NCBI RefSeq assembly: GCF_001294335.1
Contig: NZ_LGKG01000153.1
Location: 1-64,000 of the forward strand
Direction of reading: 5' to 3'
Length of the DNA: 64,000 bases
Source: Streptomyces chattanoogensis
GTDB taxonomy: Bacteria; Actinomycetota; Actinomycetes; Streptomycetales; Streptomycetaceae
The notes beneath the pieces are model-generated. The model was not told the DNA's origin. It made no database searches and saw nothing but the letters and a program-made list of their open reading frames with translations. Numbering within the stretch: position 1 is the stretch's first letter; every line of letters begins with the position of its first letter. Below are positions 25,549-34,699 of the stretch, piece by piece. The translations under genes and the position numbers were made by a program.

Positions 25549-26595
25549 GTGCCGACGACCAAACCACCTGCCACCGCACCCCCTGTGCCCGGACCGCGCC
25601 CCGCCGCGCGCACCTGGCCGCGTATCCCGCTCTTCGTGGCCGGGCTCTGCGCGCTGGCGGTCTGTGCGGCGCTGAGCCTCGCACTGGGTGCCCGTTCCGT
25701 ACCGCTGTCCACCGTGCTCGATGCGCTGTCCGGCACCGCGCACGGGCGGGACGCCATCGTGGTGACGGGCCTTCGGCTGCCGCGGACCCTCATCGGTCTC
25801 GCGGCCGGTGCCGCGCTCGGCGTGGCCGGGGCGGTCGTCCAGGGCATCACCCGTAACCCGCTCGCCTCGCCGACCACGTTGGGCATCAACCACGGTGCCG
25901 GATTCGCGGTCGTCCTCGCCGTCTACGCGCTGCATCTGACCCGCCCCATCGAATACCTCTGGTTCGCCTTCGCGGGCGCCGCGGCGGCCGCGGTGTTCGC
26001 CCAGGCGCTGGCCCGGCGGGCCGGTGACCTCGACCCGGTCCGCCTCGCGCTGGGCGGCACGGTCCTCCAACTCGTCCTGCTCTCCTGGACGTCGACGGTG
26101 ATGCTGGCCAGCAAGCGGTCGCTGGACGAGGCCCGGTTCTGGCTGGCCGGTTCGCTGGCCGAACGCCCGCTGTCCGTGCTCTGGCCGGTGCTGCCGGCGC
26201 TGCTGATCGGGCTGGTCGTCGCGGCGGCCATCACGCCGGCGCTCAACGCCCTGGCGCTCGGCGACGATTCGGCGCATGCGCTCGGCGTCCCAGTGTCCCG
26301 GATCCGGCTGGCCGGCGGCCTCGCCGTGGTGCTGCTCGCCGGCTCGGCGGTGGCGGTGGCCGGTCCGCTCTCCTTCATCGGGCTGGCCGCGCCGCATCTC
26401 GTACGGCAGCTGTTCCGCACCTCCGACCACCGGATCCTGGTCCCCGGCTGTCTGATCGCCGGACCGCTGCTGCTGCTCGGCGCCGACATCCTCGGACGCC
26501 TCGTCATCCGGCCGTCGGAGCTCCAGGTCGGCATCATCAGCGCCTTCCTCGGCGCCCCGCTGCTGGCGCTGCTGGCCCGGAAGGTGGCCCGATGA
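25549..26595 (+). CDS. Siderophore ABC transporter permease (FecCD), subunit 1
   Basis: A 348-residue FecCD/BtuC-type permease with about nine to ten hydrophobic segments. Family motifs include TGLRLPRTLIGLAAGAALGVAG, GITRNPLASPTTLGINHGAG, LALGGTVLQL and GPLSFIGLAAPHLVRQLF. The GTG start at 25549 is 12 bp after the iron box. The gene overlaps subunit 2 by ATGA. It should form a heterodimer with the next product and import ferric siderophore through the membrane. Confidence 0.93.
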   Translation: MPTTKPPATAPPVPGPRPAARTWPRIPLFVAGLCALAVCAALSLALGARSVPLSTVLDALSGTAHGRDAIVVTGLRLPRTLIGLAAGAALGVAGAVVQGITRNPLASPTTLGINHGAGFAVVLAVYALHLTRPIEYLWFAFAGAAAAAVFAQALARRAGDLDPVRLALGGTVLQLVLLSWTSTVMLASKRSLDEARFWLAGSLAERPLSVLWPVLPALLIGLVVAAAITPALNALALGDDSAHALGVPVSRIRLAGGLAVVLLAGSAVAVAGPLSFIGLAAPHLVRQLFRTSDHRILVPGCLIAGPLLLLGADILGRLVIRPSELQVGIISAFLGAPLLALLARKVAR

Positions 26596-27650
26596 CCGAC
26601 GTCCTACGTCCTACGACGCCCGCGCCGCCGGACGCCGGACGCCCGCGCCGCGACGGCCGCCGCACCCCGCTGCTCGCCCTCGTCACCTCGCTGGTGCTGC
26701 TCGCGCTCGTCACGGTGTCGGTGTCCACCGGCGACATGCCGCTGCCGCCGTTCGATGCGCTCAAGGGGCTGTTCGGGCTGGGTGACAGCGCCACGGTCCT
26801 CATCGTCCAGGAGTTCCGTGCCCCGCGGATGGCCGCCGCGACCGTCGCGGGGACCGGGCTGGGGGTGGCCGGTGCGCTGCTGCAGCGGCTGTTCCGTAAT
26901 CCGCTCGCCTCCCCGGATGTGATGGGGGTGACCGGCGGCGCCTCGTTCGGCGCGGTGGTGATGCTGGCCGCCGGTGCCTCGCAGATGCTGATGCCGCTGG
27001 CCGCACTCGGCGGCGGGCTGCTCGCGGCCGTGCTGCTGGGAGGGCTCGGCTGGCGCTCCGGCGCGAGCGTGACCCGGCTGGTGCTGGTGGGCCTCGCCGT
27101 CCAGGCCGGGCTGACCGCCGCGGTGAACTTCATGGTCGTCAGCTTCCCCACCGAACTCGCGGGCTCCGCCCTGCAGTGGACGACCGGCTCGGTGTACGGA
27201 CGGACCTGGACCGAGGTGTGGACCGCGGGCGGTGCGGTGGCCGTGGCGCTGGTCGTCGCGTTCGCGCTGCACCGCCGGCTGGCCGTGCTCGACCTGGGGG
27301 ACGACTCGGCCGGCGCGCTCGGGCTGAACACCGATGCGGCCCGCCTCCAGATCCTGGTGACCGCGATCGTGCTGGCCTCGCTGGCCGCCGCGCTCACCGG
27401 CCCGGTCGCCTTCGTCGCGCTGGCCGTGCCGCACATGGTGCGGTTCCTGGCCGGTCCGCCCACCGCCGGAACGCTGGCGCTGTCCGGCCTCGCCGGTGCC
27501 GTACTGCTGCTCGCCTCCGACCTGGTGGCGCAGCATCTGCTGCCGGTCAGCGGGCTGCCGGTCGGGGTGGTCACCGCCACCCTGGGCGCGCCCTGGCTGC
27601 TGGTGCTGATGATCCGTCAGAGCAGTTCCGTGAACAGGAGTGTCCGATGA
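26592..27650 (+). CDS. Siderophore ABC transporter permease (FecCD), subunit 2
   Basis: A 352-residue second FecCD permease. Motifs are VQEFRAPRMAAATVAGTGLGVAGALLQ, FRNPLASPDVMGVTGGAS, LVLVGLAVQAGLTA, and TGPVAFVALAVPHMVRFL. The first 30 residues are Pro/Arg-rich cytoplasmic sequence. The start ATG overlaps subunit 1 and the stop overlaps the ATPase start, giving a strictly coupled operon. It pairs with subunit 1 in the importer. Confidence 0.93.
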   Translation: MTDVLRPTTPAPPDAGRPRRDGRRTPLLALVTSLVLLALVTVSVSTGDMPLPPFDALKGLFGLGDSATVLIVQEFRAPRMAAATVAGTGLGVAGALLQRLFRNPLASPDVMGVTGGASFGAVVMLAAGASQMLMPLAALGGGLLAAVLLGGLGWRSGASVTRLVLVGLAVQAGLTAAVNFMVVSFPTELAGSALQWTTGSVYGRTWTEVWTAGGAVAVALVVAFALHRRLAVLDLGDDSAGALGLNTDAARLQILVTAIVLASLAAALTGPVAFVALAVPHMVRFLAGPPTAGTLALSGLAGAVLLLASDLVAQHLLPVSGLPVGVVTATLGAPWLLVLMIRQSSSVNRSVR

Positions 27651-28480
27651 CCGCCGACCAGCTCTCCGCCGCCGGGAACCAGCTCGCCACGCACGGACTC
27701 GATCTGCGCTACGGCGACCGGCTGATCGTCGGCGGCCTCGATCTGGTGCTGCCCGGCGGCGCCGTCACCGCCATCGTGGGCCCCAACGCCTGCGGGAAGT
27801 CCACCCTGCTGCGGGGGCTGACCCGGCTGCTGGCGCCGGCCGCGGGCACGGTCACGCTGGACGGCTCCGACATCCACCGGATGTCCGCCAAGGCGCTCGC
27901 GCTGCGGATGGGACTGCTGCCCCAGCAGCCGGTCACCCCGGACGCGATCACCGTCGAGGCACTCGTACGGCTCGGCCGCTATCCGCACCAGAAGCTGCTG
28001 ACCCCCTGGTCGGCGGCCGATCAGCGGGCCGTGGACGAGGCACTCGAGCGCACCGGGACCGCCGTACTGCGCGACCAGCCGGTCGACCAGCTCTCGGGAG
28101 GGCAGCGGCAGCGCGCCTGGATCGCCCTGGCACTGGCCCAGGACACCGATCTGCTGCTGCTCGACGAGCCCACCACCTTCCTCGATCTCCGGCACCAGCT
28201 CGATGTTCTCGACCTGGTCGCCGAGTTGCACGCCGAGGCGGGCCGCACCGTGGTGATGGTGCTGCACGACCTCGGGCAGGCCGCCCGGTACGCGGATCAC
28301 CTCGTGGTCCTCAAGGACGGGCAGCTCGCGTCCGCCGGGGCCCCGGCCGACGTGCTCGACGCGGAGCTGGTCAAGTCCGTGTTCGACGTGGACTGCCGGG
28401 TGATCCCCGATCCCGAGACGGGCACTCCGCTGGTCATTCCCAAGGCCGGCGCGAAACGGCCCACCGCCGTGAGCGCCTGA
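27647..28480 (+). CDS. Siderophore ABC transporter ATP-binding protein (FepC-type)
   Basis: A 277-residue ABC ATPase. Walker A is GPNACGKST (residues 45-53), the Q-loop is GLLPQQP, the signature is LSGGQRQR, Walker B is LLLLDEPTT and the switch His is in VLHDLGQAARYAD. The QQPVTPDAITVEALVRLGRYPH region is typical of the FepC/FhuC iron-chelate family. The start at 27647 overlaps the permease stop. It powers import with the two permeases and the lipoprotein that follows. Confidence 0.93.
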   Translation: MTADQLSAAGNQLATHGLDLRYGDRLIVGGLDLVLPGGAVTAIVGPNACGKSTLLRGLTRLLAPAAGTVTLDGSDIHRMSAKALALRMGLLPQQPVTPDAITVEALVRLGRYPHQKLLTPWSAADQRAVDEALERTGTAVLRDQPVDQLSGGQRQRAWIALALAQDTDLLLLDEPTTFLDLRHQLDVLDLVAELHAEAGRTVVMVLHDLGQAARYADHLVVLKDGQLASAGAPADVLDAELVKSVFDVDCRVIPDPETGTPLVIPKAGAKRPTAVSA

Positions 28481-28543
28481 CCCCACCGCACCCCCCACCT
28501 GCATTCACCTTTCCGCTCCGCCCCCTAAGGAAGTCCGAGCCTC

Positions 28544-29560
28544 ATGTTCACCAGACCCACTTCACGCAGCGTCCGCCGGCTGCCGGCCGCACTGCTCACC
28601 GTCGTCCTGGGCACCGCCGTGCTCAGCGCCTGCGGGGGCGACAAGTCCCCGGCGGACGACTCGGCGAAGGGCAGCGCCGGCGCCGGTTTCCCCCGCACCG
28701 TGAAGAGCGCCCTCGGCGGCGATGTGACGATTCCCGCCAAGCCCAAGCGCGTTGTCGTCCTGGACACCGGCGAGCTCGACGACGTCACCACGCTCGGCGT
28801 CAAGCCGGTCGGCGCGGTCTCCCCGCACATGAAGACCGAGGGCGGTTTCCCCGCGTACCTCAAGGACGAGATCGGCGGCGTCAAGGACGTCGGCCCGCTG
28901 CTCGAGCCCAACCTCGAGAAGATCATCGCGCTGAAGCCCGATCTGATCCTGTCCTCCAAGGTCCGGCACGAGAAGATCTACGACAAGCTCAAGAGCATCG
29001 CGCCGACTGTCTTCACCGAGACCACCGGCGGCCCCTGGAAGGCCAATCTGAAGGTCCATGCCAAGGCCCTGGGCCTGGAGAAGCAGGCCGACAAGAAGCT
29101 GAAGGAGTACGAGCAGCGGGCCAAGGCGCTGGGCGAGGCGATCAAGAAGAAGTACCACGGCAAGATGCCGTCGGCCTCCGTGGTCCGCTTTGTCGCCGGT
29201 CCGACCCGCCTGTACCAGAAGTCCTCCTACAGCGGCGTCGTCCTGGACGACATCGGCCTGGCCCGCCCGAAGTCGCAGAGCTCCACGAGCCCGGACAAGA
29301 CCATGCTCGACGTCAGCCCGGAGCAGATCGACCAGGCCCAGGCCGACCTGATCTTCGTGACCGCCGCGGACGACCCGGACAGGACCCAGAAGAAGGACGT
29401 CACGTCCAACCCGGTCTGGAAGGCGCTGCCCGCCGTCAAGGACCACAAGGTCTTCGAGGTCCCGGACGAGACCTGGATGTCCGGCATCGGCATCCAGGCC
29501 GCCGAGCACATGCTCGCCGACGTGGCGAAGGCCACCGGCGTGACGCTGCCGAAGGCCTGA
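28544..29560 (+). CDS. Iron-siderophore-binding lipoprotein
   Basis: A 338-residue FepB/FhuD-type binding protein. A lipoprotein signal ends at Cys30 in the lipobox LSAC, followed by a Gly/Ser/Asp-rich linker. The two-lobed domain shows VVVLDTGELDDVTTLGVKPVGA, VGPLLEPNLEKIIALKPDLILSS, the helical connector VHAKALGLEKQAD and C-terminal WMSGIGIQAAEHMLADV. Lys/Arg-rich surface segments would suit an anionic, carboxylate-type siderophore, though this is inference. It is 63 bp after the ATPase gene, last in the uptake operon and next to the biosynthesis operon, so it probably binds that siderophore. Confidence 0.92.
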   Translation: MFTRPTSRSVRRLPAALLTVVLGTAVLSACGGDKSPADDSAKGSAGAGFPRTVKSALGGDVTIPAKPKRVVVLDTGELDDVTTLGVKPVGAVSPHMKTEGGFPAYLKDEIGGVKDVGPLLEPNLEKIIALKPDLILSSKVRHEKIYDKLKSIAPTVFTETTGGPWKANLKVHAKALGLEKQADKKLKEYEQRAKALGEAIKKKYHGKMPSASVVRFVAGPTRLYQKSSYSGVVLDDIGLARPKSQSSTSPDKTMLDVSPEQIDQAQADLIFVTAADDPDRTQKKDVTSNPVWKALPAVKDHKVFEVPDETWMSGIGIQAAEHMLADVAKATGVTLPKA

Positions 29561-29595
29561 TCTCGAAAGCCTGATCTCGAAGGCGTGATCTCGGG
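29555..29595. repeat. Three 14-bp tandem near-repeats overlapping the lipoprotein stop
   Basis: GCCTGATCTCGAA occurs at 29555-29567 and 29569-29581, and a variant GGCGTGATCTCGG at 29583-29595. The first copy contains the TGA stop of the lipoprotein gene. The period is 14 bp. Confidence 0.75.
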
Positions 29596-29634
29596 GGTTT
29601 GGTTTCAGGCCTCGGTTCAGTTCTCAGGCCAGGC

Positions 29635-29674
29635 CTCGGTTCAAGCCTGGCGCGGGTCTCGGTTCAAGCCTGGC
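29635..29674. repeat. 17-bp direct repeat
   Basis: CTCGGTTCAAGCCTGGC occurs at 29635-29651 and exactly again at 29658-29674; a partial copy, CTCGGTTCA, is at 29611. Confidence 0.8.
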
Positions 29675-29831
29675 CCCGTTGAAGGCGTGGCCTGGGACTG
29701 AAGCCGTGGACTGGGTGAGCATGGCCCTGGTGAAGGCGTGAGGTGAAAGCCTGAGCGGCCGTCACCGGGGGCTGTCAGGGGGCTGTTACGGGGTTGGGTC
29801 GGGGGGTGTCCCTGGCCCGCCTCGGCACCGC

Positions 29832-29873
29832 CTCGGTCCTTCTCGCTCGGTCCTCCTCGCTCGGTCCTTCTCG
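29832..29873. repeat. 14-bp tandem repeat, three copies
   Basis: CTCGGTCCTTCTCG is present at 29832-29845 and 29860-29873, with a one-base variant, CTCGGTCCTCCTCG, between. The head-to-tail array has no gaps. Confidence 0.85.
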
Positions 29874-30007
29874 GCCGAGACCTGAGTGGCGCTTTCGCCA
29901 TGGCCTCCGTCGCTCGTCGCTCTCCTCGGTTCGGCCCGGTTCTCGTCTGCGGGGCTGTGACGTACCGCTGTGCGGCGTACGCCGCGTGTGCAGGGGCGTC
30001 ATGTTCC

Positions 30008-30047
30008 TGCGAGTGGCTTGCGAGTGGCGTGTGTGCCTGCGAGTGGC
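30008..30047. repeat. TGCGAGTGGC repeated three times
   Basis: TGCGAGTGGC occurs at 30008-30017, 30019-30028 and 30038-30047. The GAGTGGC words are irregularly spaced, unlike the 14-bp array upstream. Confidence 0.75.
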
Positions 30048-30219
30048 CTCATGTGCCGTTGCTGGCTGTGCCTGGTGCCTTGCCTCGCCTCCTTCCTACT
30101 TCCGGCAACGAATAACGGAGGGTGATTAGTTCCGGAGAGTAGTTGTTCCGTCTCGTTGTGCTCCGGTGCGCCCCCCCAACGTTCCCCGCACCACCGTTGA
30201 TCCCGAAAGGGTCCCGCTC

Positions 30220-31407
30220 ATGCGGATGTATGTGCTCGCCGTCAACCCCACCGACTCGGTCACCGAGGGGTTTCTTCCCGCTGCTGCCCGCCTCGGGCTC
30301 GATGTCACGATCCTGACCGACCAGCCCGAAGCGCATCGGCGCAACTCCCCGCAGGCCGAGGTGCTGGAGTGCGACGTCCATGACTTCCGCGCGGTCATCA
30401 CCTGCGTGGCCGGGCACCGTCCGGCCGACGCGATCTTCACCAACAGTGATCACCTTCAGACCCAAGCGGCCCTGGCCGCCGAGTACTTCGGGCTGCCCGG
30501 CAAGGACTGGCGGGTGACGCTGCGCGCCAAGAACAAGGCCGAGATGCGGCGTCATCTGGCTGCCACGGGGGTGGACTCCGTACGGTCCGTGGAGCTGGGC
30601 GCCGGCCTGGACCCGAGCGCGCTGGCCGCCGCCGGGCTGCCGTACCCGTGTGTCGTCAAGCCCCGTGAGGGCGTGGCCAGCGAGGACGTGGTGCTGGTCG
30701 ACGGGCCCGAGGAACTGGTGGTGCGGGCCAAGGAGATCCAGGCGCGGCGGCCGGAGGCGGCGCTGGTTGCCGAGGAGTTCCTGGCGGGTGAGCTGTACAC
30801 GTTGGAGACGCTGGGGGACGGCCGGCTGCGTCATGTCCTGGGCGGCTTTCACTCCGTCATCTCGGCTCCGCCGACCTTCATCGAGGAGCGGCATGCGTTC
30901 GTGGCGGCCCATCCGGAGTCCGTGACGGGCCAGGTGCTGGCGCAGCTCGATGCGCTGGGCGTCGGATTCGGTGCGTGTCACACCGAGTTCGTGGTGCACG
31001 AGGGCCGGGCGCGGCTCATCGAGGTGAACTACCGCGTCATCGGCGACCAGTGCGATCTGCTGCTCGCGCAGGTCCTGGGCATTCCGTTGTTCGAGCTGAT
31101 TCTGCGGACGCATCTGGGCGAGCCGCTGCCGGCGGACCTGGGCGCCCGTGAGGACGGCGCGGCCCGGGTGGAGTACGCCCTGGCCGACCGGGCCGGGACG
31201 CTGACCGCGGCACCCGGCGCCACGGACCGCACCGTTGACGGCGTGCGGCTGAGCTACCGGCCGCTGCGCGCGGTCGGCGCCGAGCATCCGCATTACCGCA
31301 CCAACCGCGACTACCTCGGCGTGGTGCGGGCCATCGGCACCGATCAGGGCGCCGTGGACCGTGCCGTGGACGGTTTCTTCGCCACCGAGCGCTGGGAGAT
31401 CGCGTGA
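30220..31407 (+). CDS. ATP-grasp carboxylate-amine ligase, PvsA-like
   Basis: A 395-residue ATP-grasp enzyme. The middle shows the ATP-binding strand PYPCVVKPREGVASEDVVLV, VAEEFLAGELYTLETLGDG, and the metal-binding end RLIEVNYRVIGDQCD. It joins a carboxylate to an amine through an acyl phosphate. Length and position, first in an operon with two IucA/IucC synthetases, match PvsA of vibrioferrin synthesis, which adds L-alanine. The ATG at 30220 follows GAAAGGG; the upstream reading to 30166 has no ribosome site. Its stop overlaps the next gene (GTGA). Confidence 0.85.
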   Translation: MRMYVLAVNPTDSVTEGFLPAAARLGLDVTILTDQPEAHRRNSPQAEVLECDVHDFRAVITCVAGHRPADAIFTNSDHLQTQAALAAEYFGLPGKDWRVTLRAKNKAEMRRHLAATGVDSVRSVELGAGLDPSALAAAGLPYPCVVKPREGVASEDVVLVDGPEELVVRAKEIQARRPEAALVAEEFLAGELYTLETLGDGRLRHVLGGFHSVISAPPTFIEERHAFVAAHPESVTGQVLAQLDALGVGFGACHTEFVVHEGRARLIEVNYRVIGDQCDLLLAQVLGIPLFELILRTHLGEPLPADLGAREDGAARVEYALADRAGTLTAAPGATDRTVDGVRLSYRPLRAVGAEHPHYRTNRDYLGVVRAIGTDQGAVDRAVDGFFATERWEIA

Positions 31408-33218
31408 TGGGTGTGATGGGTGTGACCGCAGAGATGAAGAGTGTGACGACGGAGAGCGGGACGACGGCGGGCGAGGAATCGGGGCTGCTGATACGGGTCC
31501 TGGGTGCGCTGCTGCGTGAGGACGTCGTCGGGCTGCGCAGCCGCGGCACCATACTGGAGCGGCCGGACGGTCCCTGGCTGCGGCTGCCCGCGGACGAGGC
31601 GGCCGGTGCCCTGCTGCTGCCGCTCGGTGCGGACGGTTATCAGAGTGTGTACGCGGCCCGGCTGCCGCTGCTGGTGCGCGAGTCCGACGGTGCGAGGCTG
31701 ACCACGGTCGACGCCGTGCTCACCGCGCTGCGCGCCCTTGCCGACCCCGAGGACCACGAGGGCTTTGACGCCTTCGCCGCGGAGTGCCGCCAGACGCTGG
31801 CCACGATGCGGCTGCACGCACGGACGCGGAAGGAGGCGGAAGCCGACCTGACGGCCCGTCATGGTGGCGATCCTGGCGGCTGGCTGGGGCCGGACGGGGG
31901 TGTGGCGTTCGACGCGCTGGCGGCCCGTCTTGATCATCCCGTGTATCCGACCTCGCGCGGCCGTTCCGGTCTGGACGAGGCGCAGCTGCGCGCGTATGCG
32001 CCGGAATTCCGGCCGGACTTCGCGCTGCGCTGGCTCGCCCTGCCGCGTGCGGCGGTCAGCGTCGCGGGCGGGGAGGCGGCACTGCCCGTCTGCTGGCCGA
32101 CGCCTGCGGAGTTGGGCCTGCCGCATCTCCAGGGCAGTCATCTGGCGCTTCCCGTCCATCCGTTGACGCTCGGCGACCCGCTGCGCGACGCGTTGCACGA
32201 GAGCGGGCTGGCGGGCGAGGCGGTGCTCTCCGAACAGGCCCGGCTCACCGTCGTACCGACGCTGTCGATGCGCACCGTGGCCGTGGACGCCGACCCGCGG
32301 CTGCATCTGAAGCTGCCGCTGGCCACCTCGACGCTGGGCCTGCGCAACCGGCGCACCATCAAACCCCGCACGCTCGTCGACGGTGCCGAGGGCCAGCGGC
32401 TGCTGGAGAAGGTGATCGCCCGCGAGCCGCGCTTCGCGGAGTCGGTCCTGCAGGCCGATGAGACGGTGTATGCGCACGCCGGGCATGAGCTGCTGGCCGT
32501 GCTGTGCCGGCGCTATCCGGCCGGCCTCGGGGGCAGTGCCGTGGTGCCGATGGCCGCGCTGCTGGGCCGGGCGCCGGGCGGGCGGCTGGTGATCGACCAC
32601 CTCGCCGACCGCTTCTACGGCGATGATCCGCTGGCCCTGCTGGATGCCTGTTTGACCCTGCTCTTCGACTGGCAGACCACGCTCTTCGGTTATGGCATCG
32701 GGCTGGAGTCCCATCAGCAGAACATCTCGCTGGTGCTGGACGCCACGGACGAGGGCAGTCGGCTGCGGCTGCTGTTCAAGGACAATGACGCGCCGCGGAT
32801 CAACACCGTCAGACTGCGGGACAGGCTGGGCGCGGATGCCCCGGACCCCGCCGACTTCGCCGACCCGCGGATCTTCGCCGACGGCGACCGGCCGGTGCTG
32901 GACCTCTTCACGACCATCACCCTGCACCTGTGCGCGGGCTCCTATGCCTTCGGGCTCGCCCGGCACGGCCGGGCGCCGCTCGGACGGCTGCTGGGGCTGG
33001 TGCGTGACCGGCTCGCCGAGGCCGCCGGACGGCAGGGCACCGCACCGGGCGAGCCGGGGGCCGTGCTGCGCGCCGCCGTGCTGGACGCGCCCGAGCTCCC
33101 GATCAAGGCCATGGTCAGCGCCGGAACCCTGCTGTCCAAGGAGCGGTCGGGGGCCGCCGACATCAACAAGCATTACGCCAGCGGGCCCAACTACCTGCTG
33201 CCGGCGGGGATGCGCTGA
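31404..33218 (+). CDS. IucA/IucC NIS siderophore synthetase, PvsB-like
   Basis: A 604-residue NRPS-independent siderophore synthetase. The conserved IucA/IucC segment has SHLALPVHPLT, VPTLSMRTV, HLKLPLATSTLGLRN, and C-terminal GLESHQQNISLVLD with FKDNDAPRI, followed by the FhuF-like ferric reductase-type helical region. The FKDND form differs from the RDLEG form of the second synthetase, so the two belong to different NIS subtypes with different substrates. By position it corresponds to PvsB, thought to add the 2-oxoglutarate-derived part. It starts at GTG 31404 (or ATG 31407), overlapping the ATP-grasp gene, and its stop shares one base with the MFS start. Confidence 0.9.
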   Translation: MMGVMGVTAEMKSVTTESGTTAGEESGLLIRVLGALLREDVVGLRSRGTILERPDGPWLRLPADEAAGALLLPLGADGYQSVYAARLPLLVRESDGARLTTVDAVLTALRALADPEDHEGFDAFAAECRQTLATMRLHARTRKEAEADLTARHGGDPGGWLGPDGGVAFDALAARLDHPVYPTSRGRSGLDEAQLRAYAPEFRPDFALRWLALPRAAVSVAGGEAALPVCWPTPAELGLPHLQGSHLALPVHPLTLGDPLRDALHESGLAGEAVLSEQARLTVVPTLSMRTVAVDADPRLHLKLPLATSTLGLRNRRTIKPRTLVDGAEGQRLLEKVIAREPRFAESVLQADETVYAHAGHELLAVLCRRYPAGLGGSAVVPMAALLGRAPGGRLVIDHLADRFYGDDPLALLDACLTLLFDWQTTLFGYGIGLESHQQNISLVLDATDEGSRLRLLFKDNDAPRINTVRLRDRLGADAPDPADFADPRIFADGDRPVLDLFTTITLHLCAGSYAFGLARHGRAPLGRLLGLVRDRLAEAAGRQGTAPGEPGAVLRAAVLDAPELPIKAMVSAGTLLSKERSGAADINKHYASGPNYLLPAGMR

Positions 33219-34699
33219 TGGCCGCCTCCACCTCCTCGACGTCGCGGGCCACCGCCACCGCACCGACCACCGCCGCCGCCACCTCACGGACCACCTCCGC
33301 GCCCCGGAGCGCCTCCCCCGCAGAGAACGCCGCTACTTCAAAGAACACCGCCCGGTCGCAGACGGTTGCCGATTCGCGGTCGGTCGCCGCGGCCGCCGTC
33401 GAGGCCAAGGTCGGGCCGGGCCTCGCGCGCCGCCAGGTGTACGCGGTGGCCGGCTGCTACTTCGTGGCGTCGTTCGCCGCCCTGGGTCTGCCGCCGTATC
33501 TGACGGAGATCCTCCCCGAGCTGGGCGACGGCGCGGCCCGCTGGGCCGGTCTGCTCTACATCGTCCCGACCATCTTCGGCGCGATCGGCGCCCCGCTGTG
33601 GGGCCGCCTCGCCGACCGCTTCGGCCGCAAGCGGCTGCTGCTGCGGGCGCAGTTGGGGCTGGCGGCCGCGTTCCTGCTGGCCGGCTGGGCGGACTCGCTC
33701 GGTACGTTCGCCGCGGCGCTGGTCCTCCAGGGTGTGCTGGGCGGCACCTTCGCCGCCTCGAACGGCTATCTGGGGGCGGCACTCGAGGGCGGTGCGCTGT
33801 CCCGGGCGCTGACGGTGATGCAGGGCAGCGCCCGCGCGGCCCTGGTCTTCGCGCCGATCGTCGTCGGCGCGCTGACGCCCTGGCTCTCGCCGCACCGCCA
33901 GTACGCGCTGCTGGCCGTACTGCCGCTGTCCGCCGCGCTGATGCTGGCGGCGCTCCCGGAACCGCCGCTGACGGAGGCGGCCGCCCCCTCGCCGGCCCCC
34001 GAGAAGGCCGGGCCGGCGCCCGAGGAGACCGGTCCGGCGGCCGGTGATGCCGGAGCAGCGCCCAGCAGTGAGACCGGACCGGTGTCCGGGACCAGCAGTC
34101 CCGGACGCTCCCCGGCCGCCTCCCTGCGCGCCCTGTACACGCTGGAGTTCGCGTTCGTCTTCTCGACCGTGATCTCCTTCCCGTATCTGATCTCGCTGAT
34201 CAAGGAGCGTCTGCCGGGCACCGGCCCGCTGGTGTCGGGTGTGCTGTTCGCCCTGCCGCACATGTGCTATCTGGTCGCGGCGATGGCGGTGCATGCGCTG
34301 TTCCGCAGCCGCCCCCGGCTCGGCATCGCGCTGGGCTTCGGCTGTATAGCCCTCGGCCTCGCGGGCCACGGTGTCGCCGACTCGCTGACCGCGTTCGTCG
34401 CGGTGCGGCTCGTACTCGGCGCCGGCCTCACCATGGGCCTGGTCTGTCTGTCCGTACTGGCCGCCGACTGTGCCAGGGGCCGGGCCCCCGGCGGGCTGTT
34501 CGGCTCCATCGAATTCTTCTCCAAGGCAGGCGCGGTCGCCGCCGGCCTGGCCGCGGCGGCCGGAAACGACTGGTTCGGTCCCGCCGCACCCCTCTTCACC
34601 GGTACGGCGATAGCGCTGGTCACCGTGTTCGCGACCGTCTTCCCTGCTCTGCTCTCCCGTCTCCCCCGCACCCGCAGGAGCCCTCGATGCCCCCGCTGA
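33218..34699 (+). CDS. MFS siderophore exporter, PvsC-like
   Basis: A 493-residue major-facilitator transporter with about twelve membrane segments. It has the MFS loop motif WGRLADRFGRKR between helices 2 and 3. Unusual are a 70-residue Ala/Ser/Thr-rich cytoplasmic N-terminus and a 60-residue Pro/Glu/Ala-rich central loop; family members are usually about 400 residues. It lies between two NIS synthetase genes exactly as pvsC does and overlaps both. It probably exports the finished siderophore. Confidence 0.88.
   Translation: MAASTSSTSRATATAPTTAAATSRTTSAPRSASPAENAATSKNTARSQTVADSRSVAAAAVEAKVGPGLARRQVYAVAGCYFVASFAALGLPPYLTEILPELGDGAARWAGLLYIVPTIFGAIGAPLWGRLADRFGRKRLLLRAQLGLAAAFLLAGWADSLGTFAAALVLQGVLGGTFAASNGYLGAALEGGALSRALTVMQGSARAALVFAPIVVGALTPWLSPHRQYALLAVLPLSAALMLAALPEPPLTEAAAPSPAPEKAGPAPEETGPAAGDAGAAPSSETGPVSGTSSPGRSPAASLRALYTLEFAFVFSTVISFPYLISLIKERLPGTGPLVSGVLFALPHMCYLVAAMAVHALFRSRPRLGIALGFGCIALGLAGHGVADSLTAFVAVRLVLGAGLTMGLVCLSVLAADCARGRAPGGLFGSIEFFSKAGAVAAGLAAAAGNDWFGPAAPLFTGTAIALVTVFATVFPALLSRLPRTRRSPRCPR

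Larger units (their letters stand above)
29561..30219. other. 659-bp repeat-rich intergenic region between siderophore operons
   Basis: No credible gene was found on either strand: the open frames are low-complexity and lack ribosome sites. It contains at least four families of short direct repeats, listed separately. It should hold the promoter of the biosynthesis operon, in the last 150 bp, where T/A content rises (about 30110-30140). No iron box was found in it. Confidence 0.6.

Noticed and set aside
29794..30129. Open reading frame in the siderophore intergenic gap
   Set aside because: Product is Arg/Ser/Cys-rich low complexity made of the short repeats, with no ribosome site and no family likeness.
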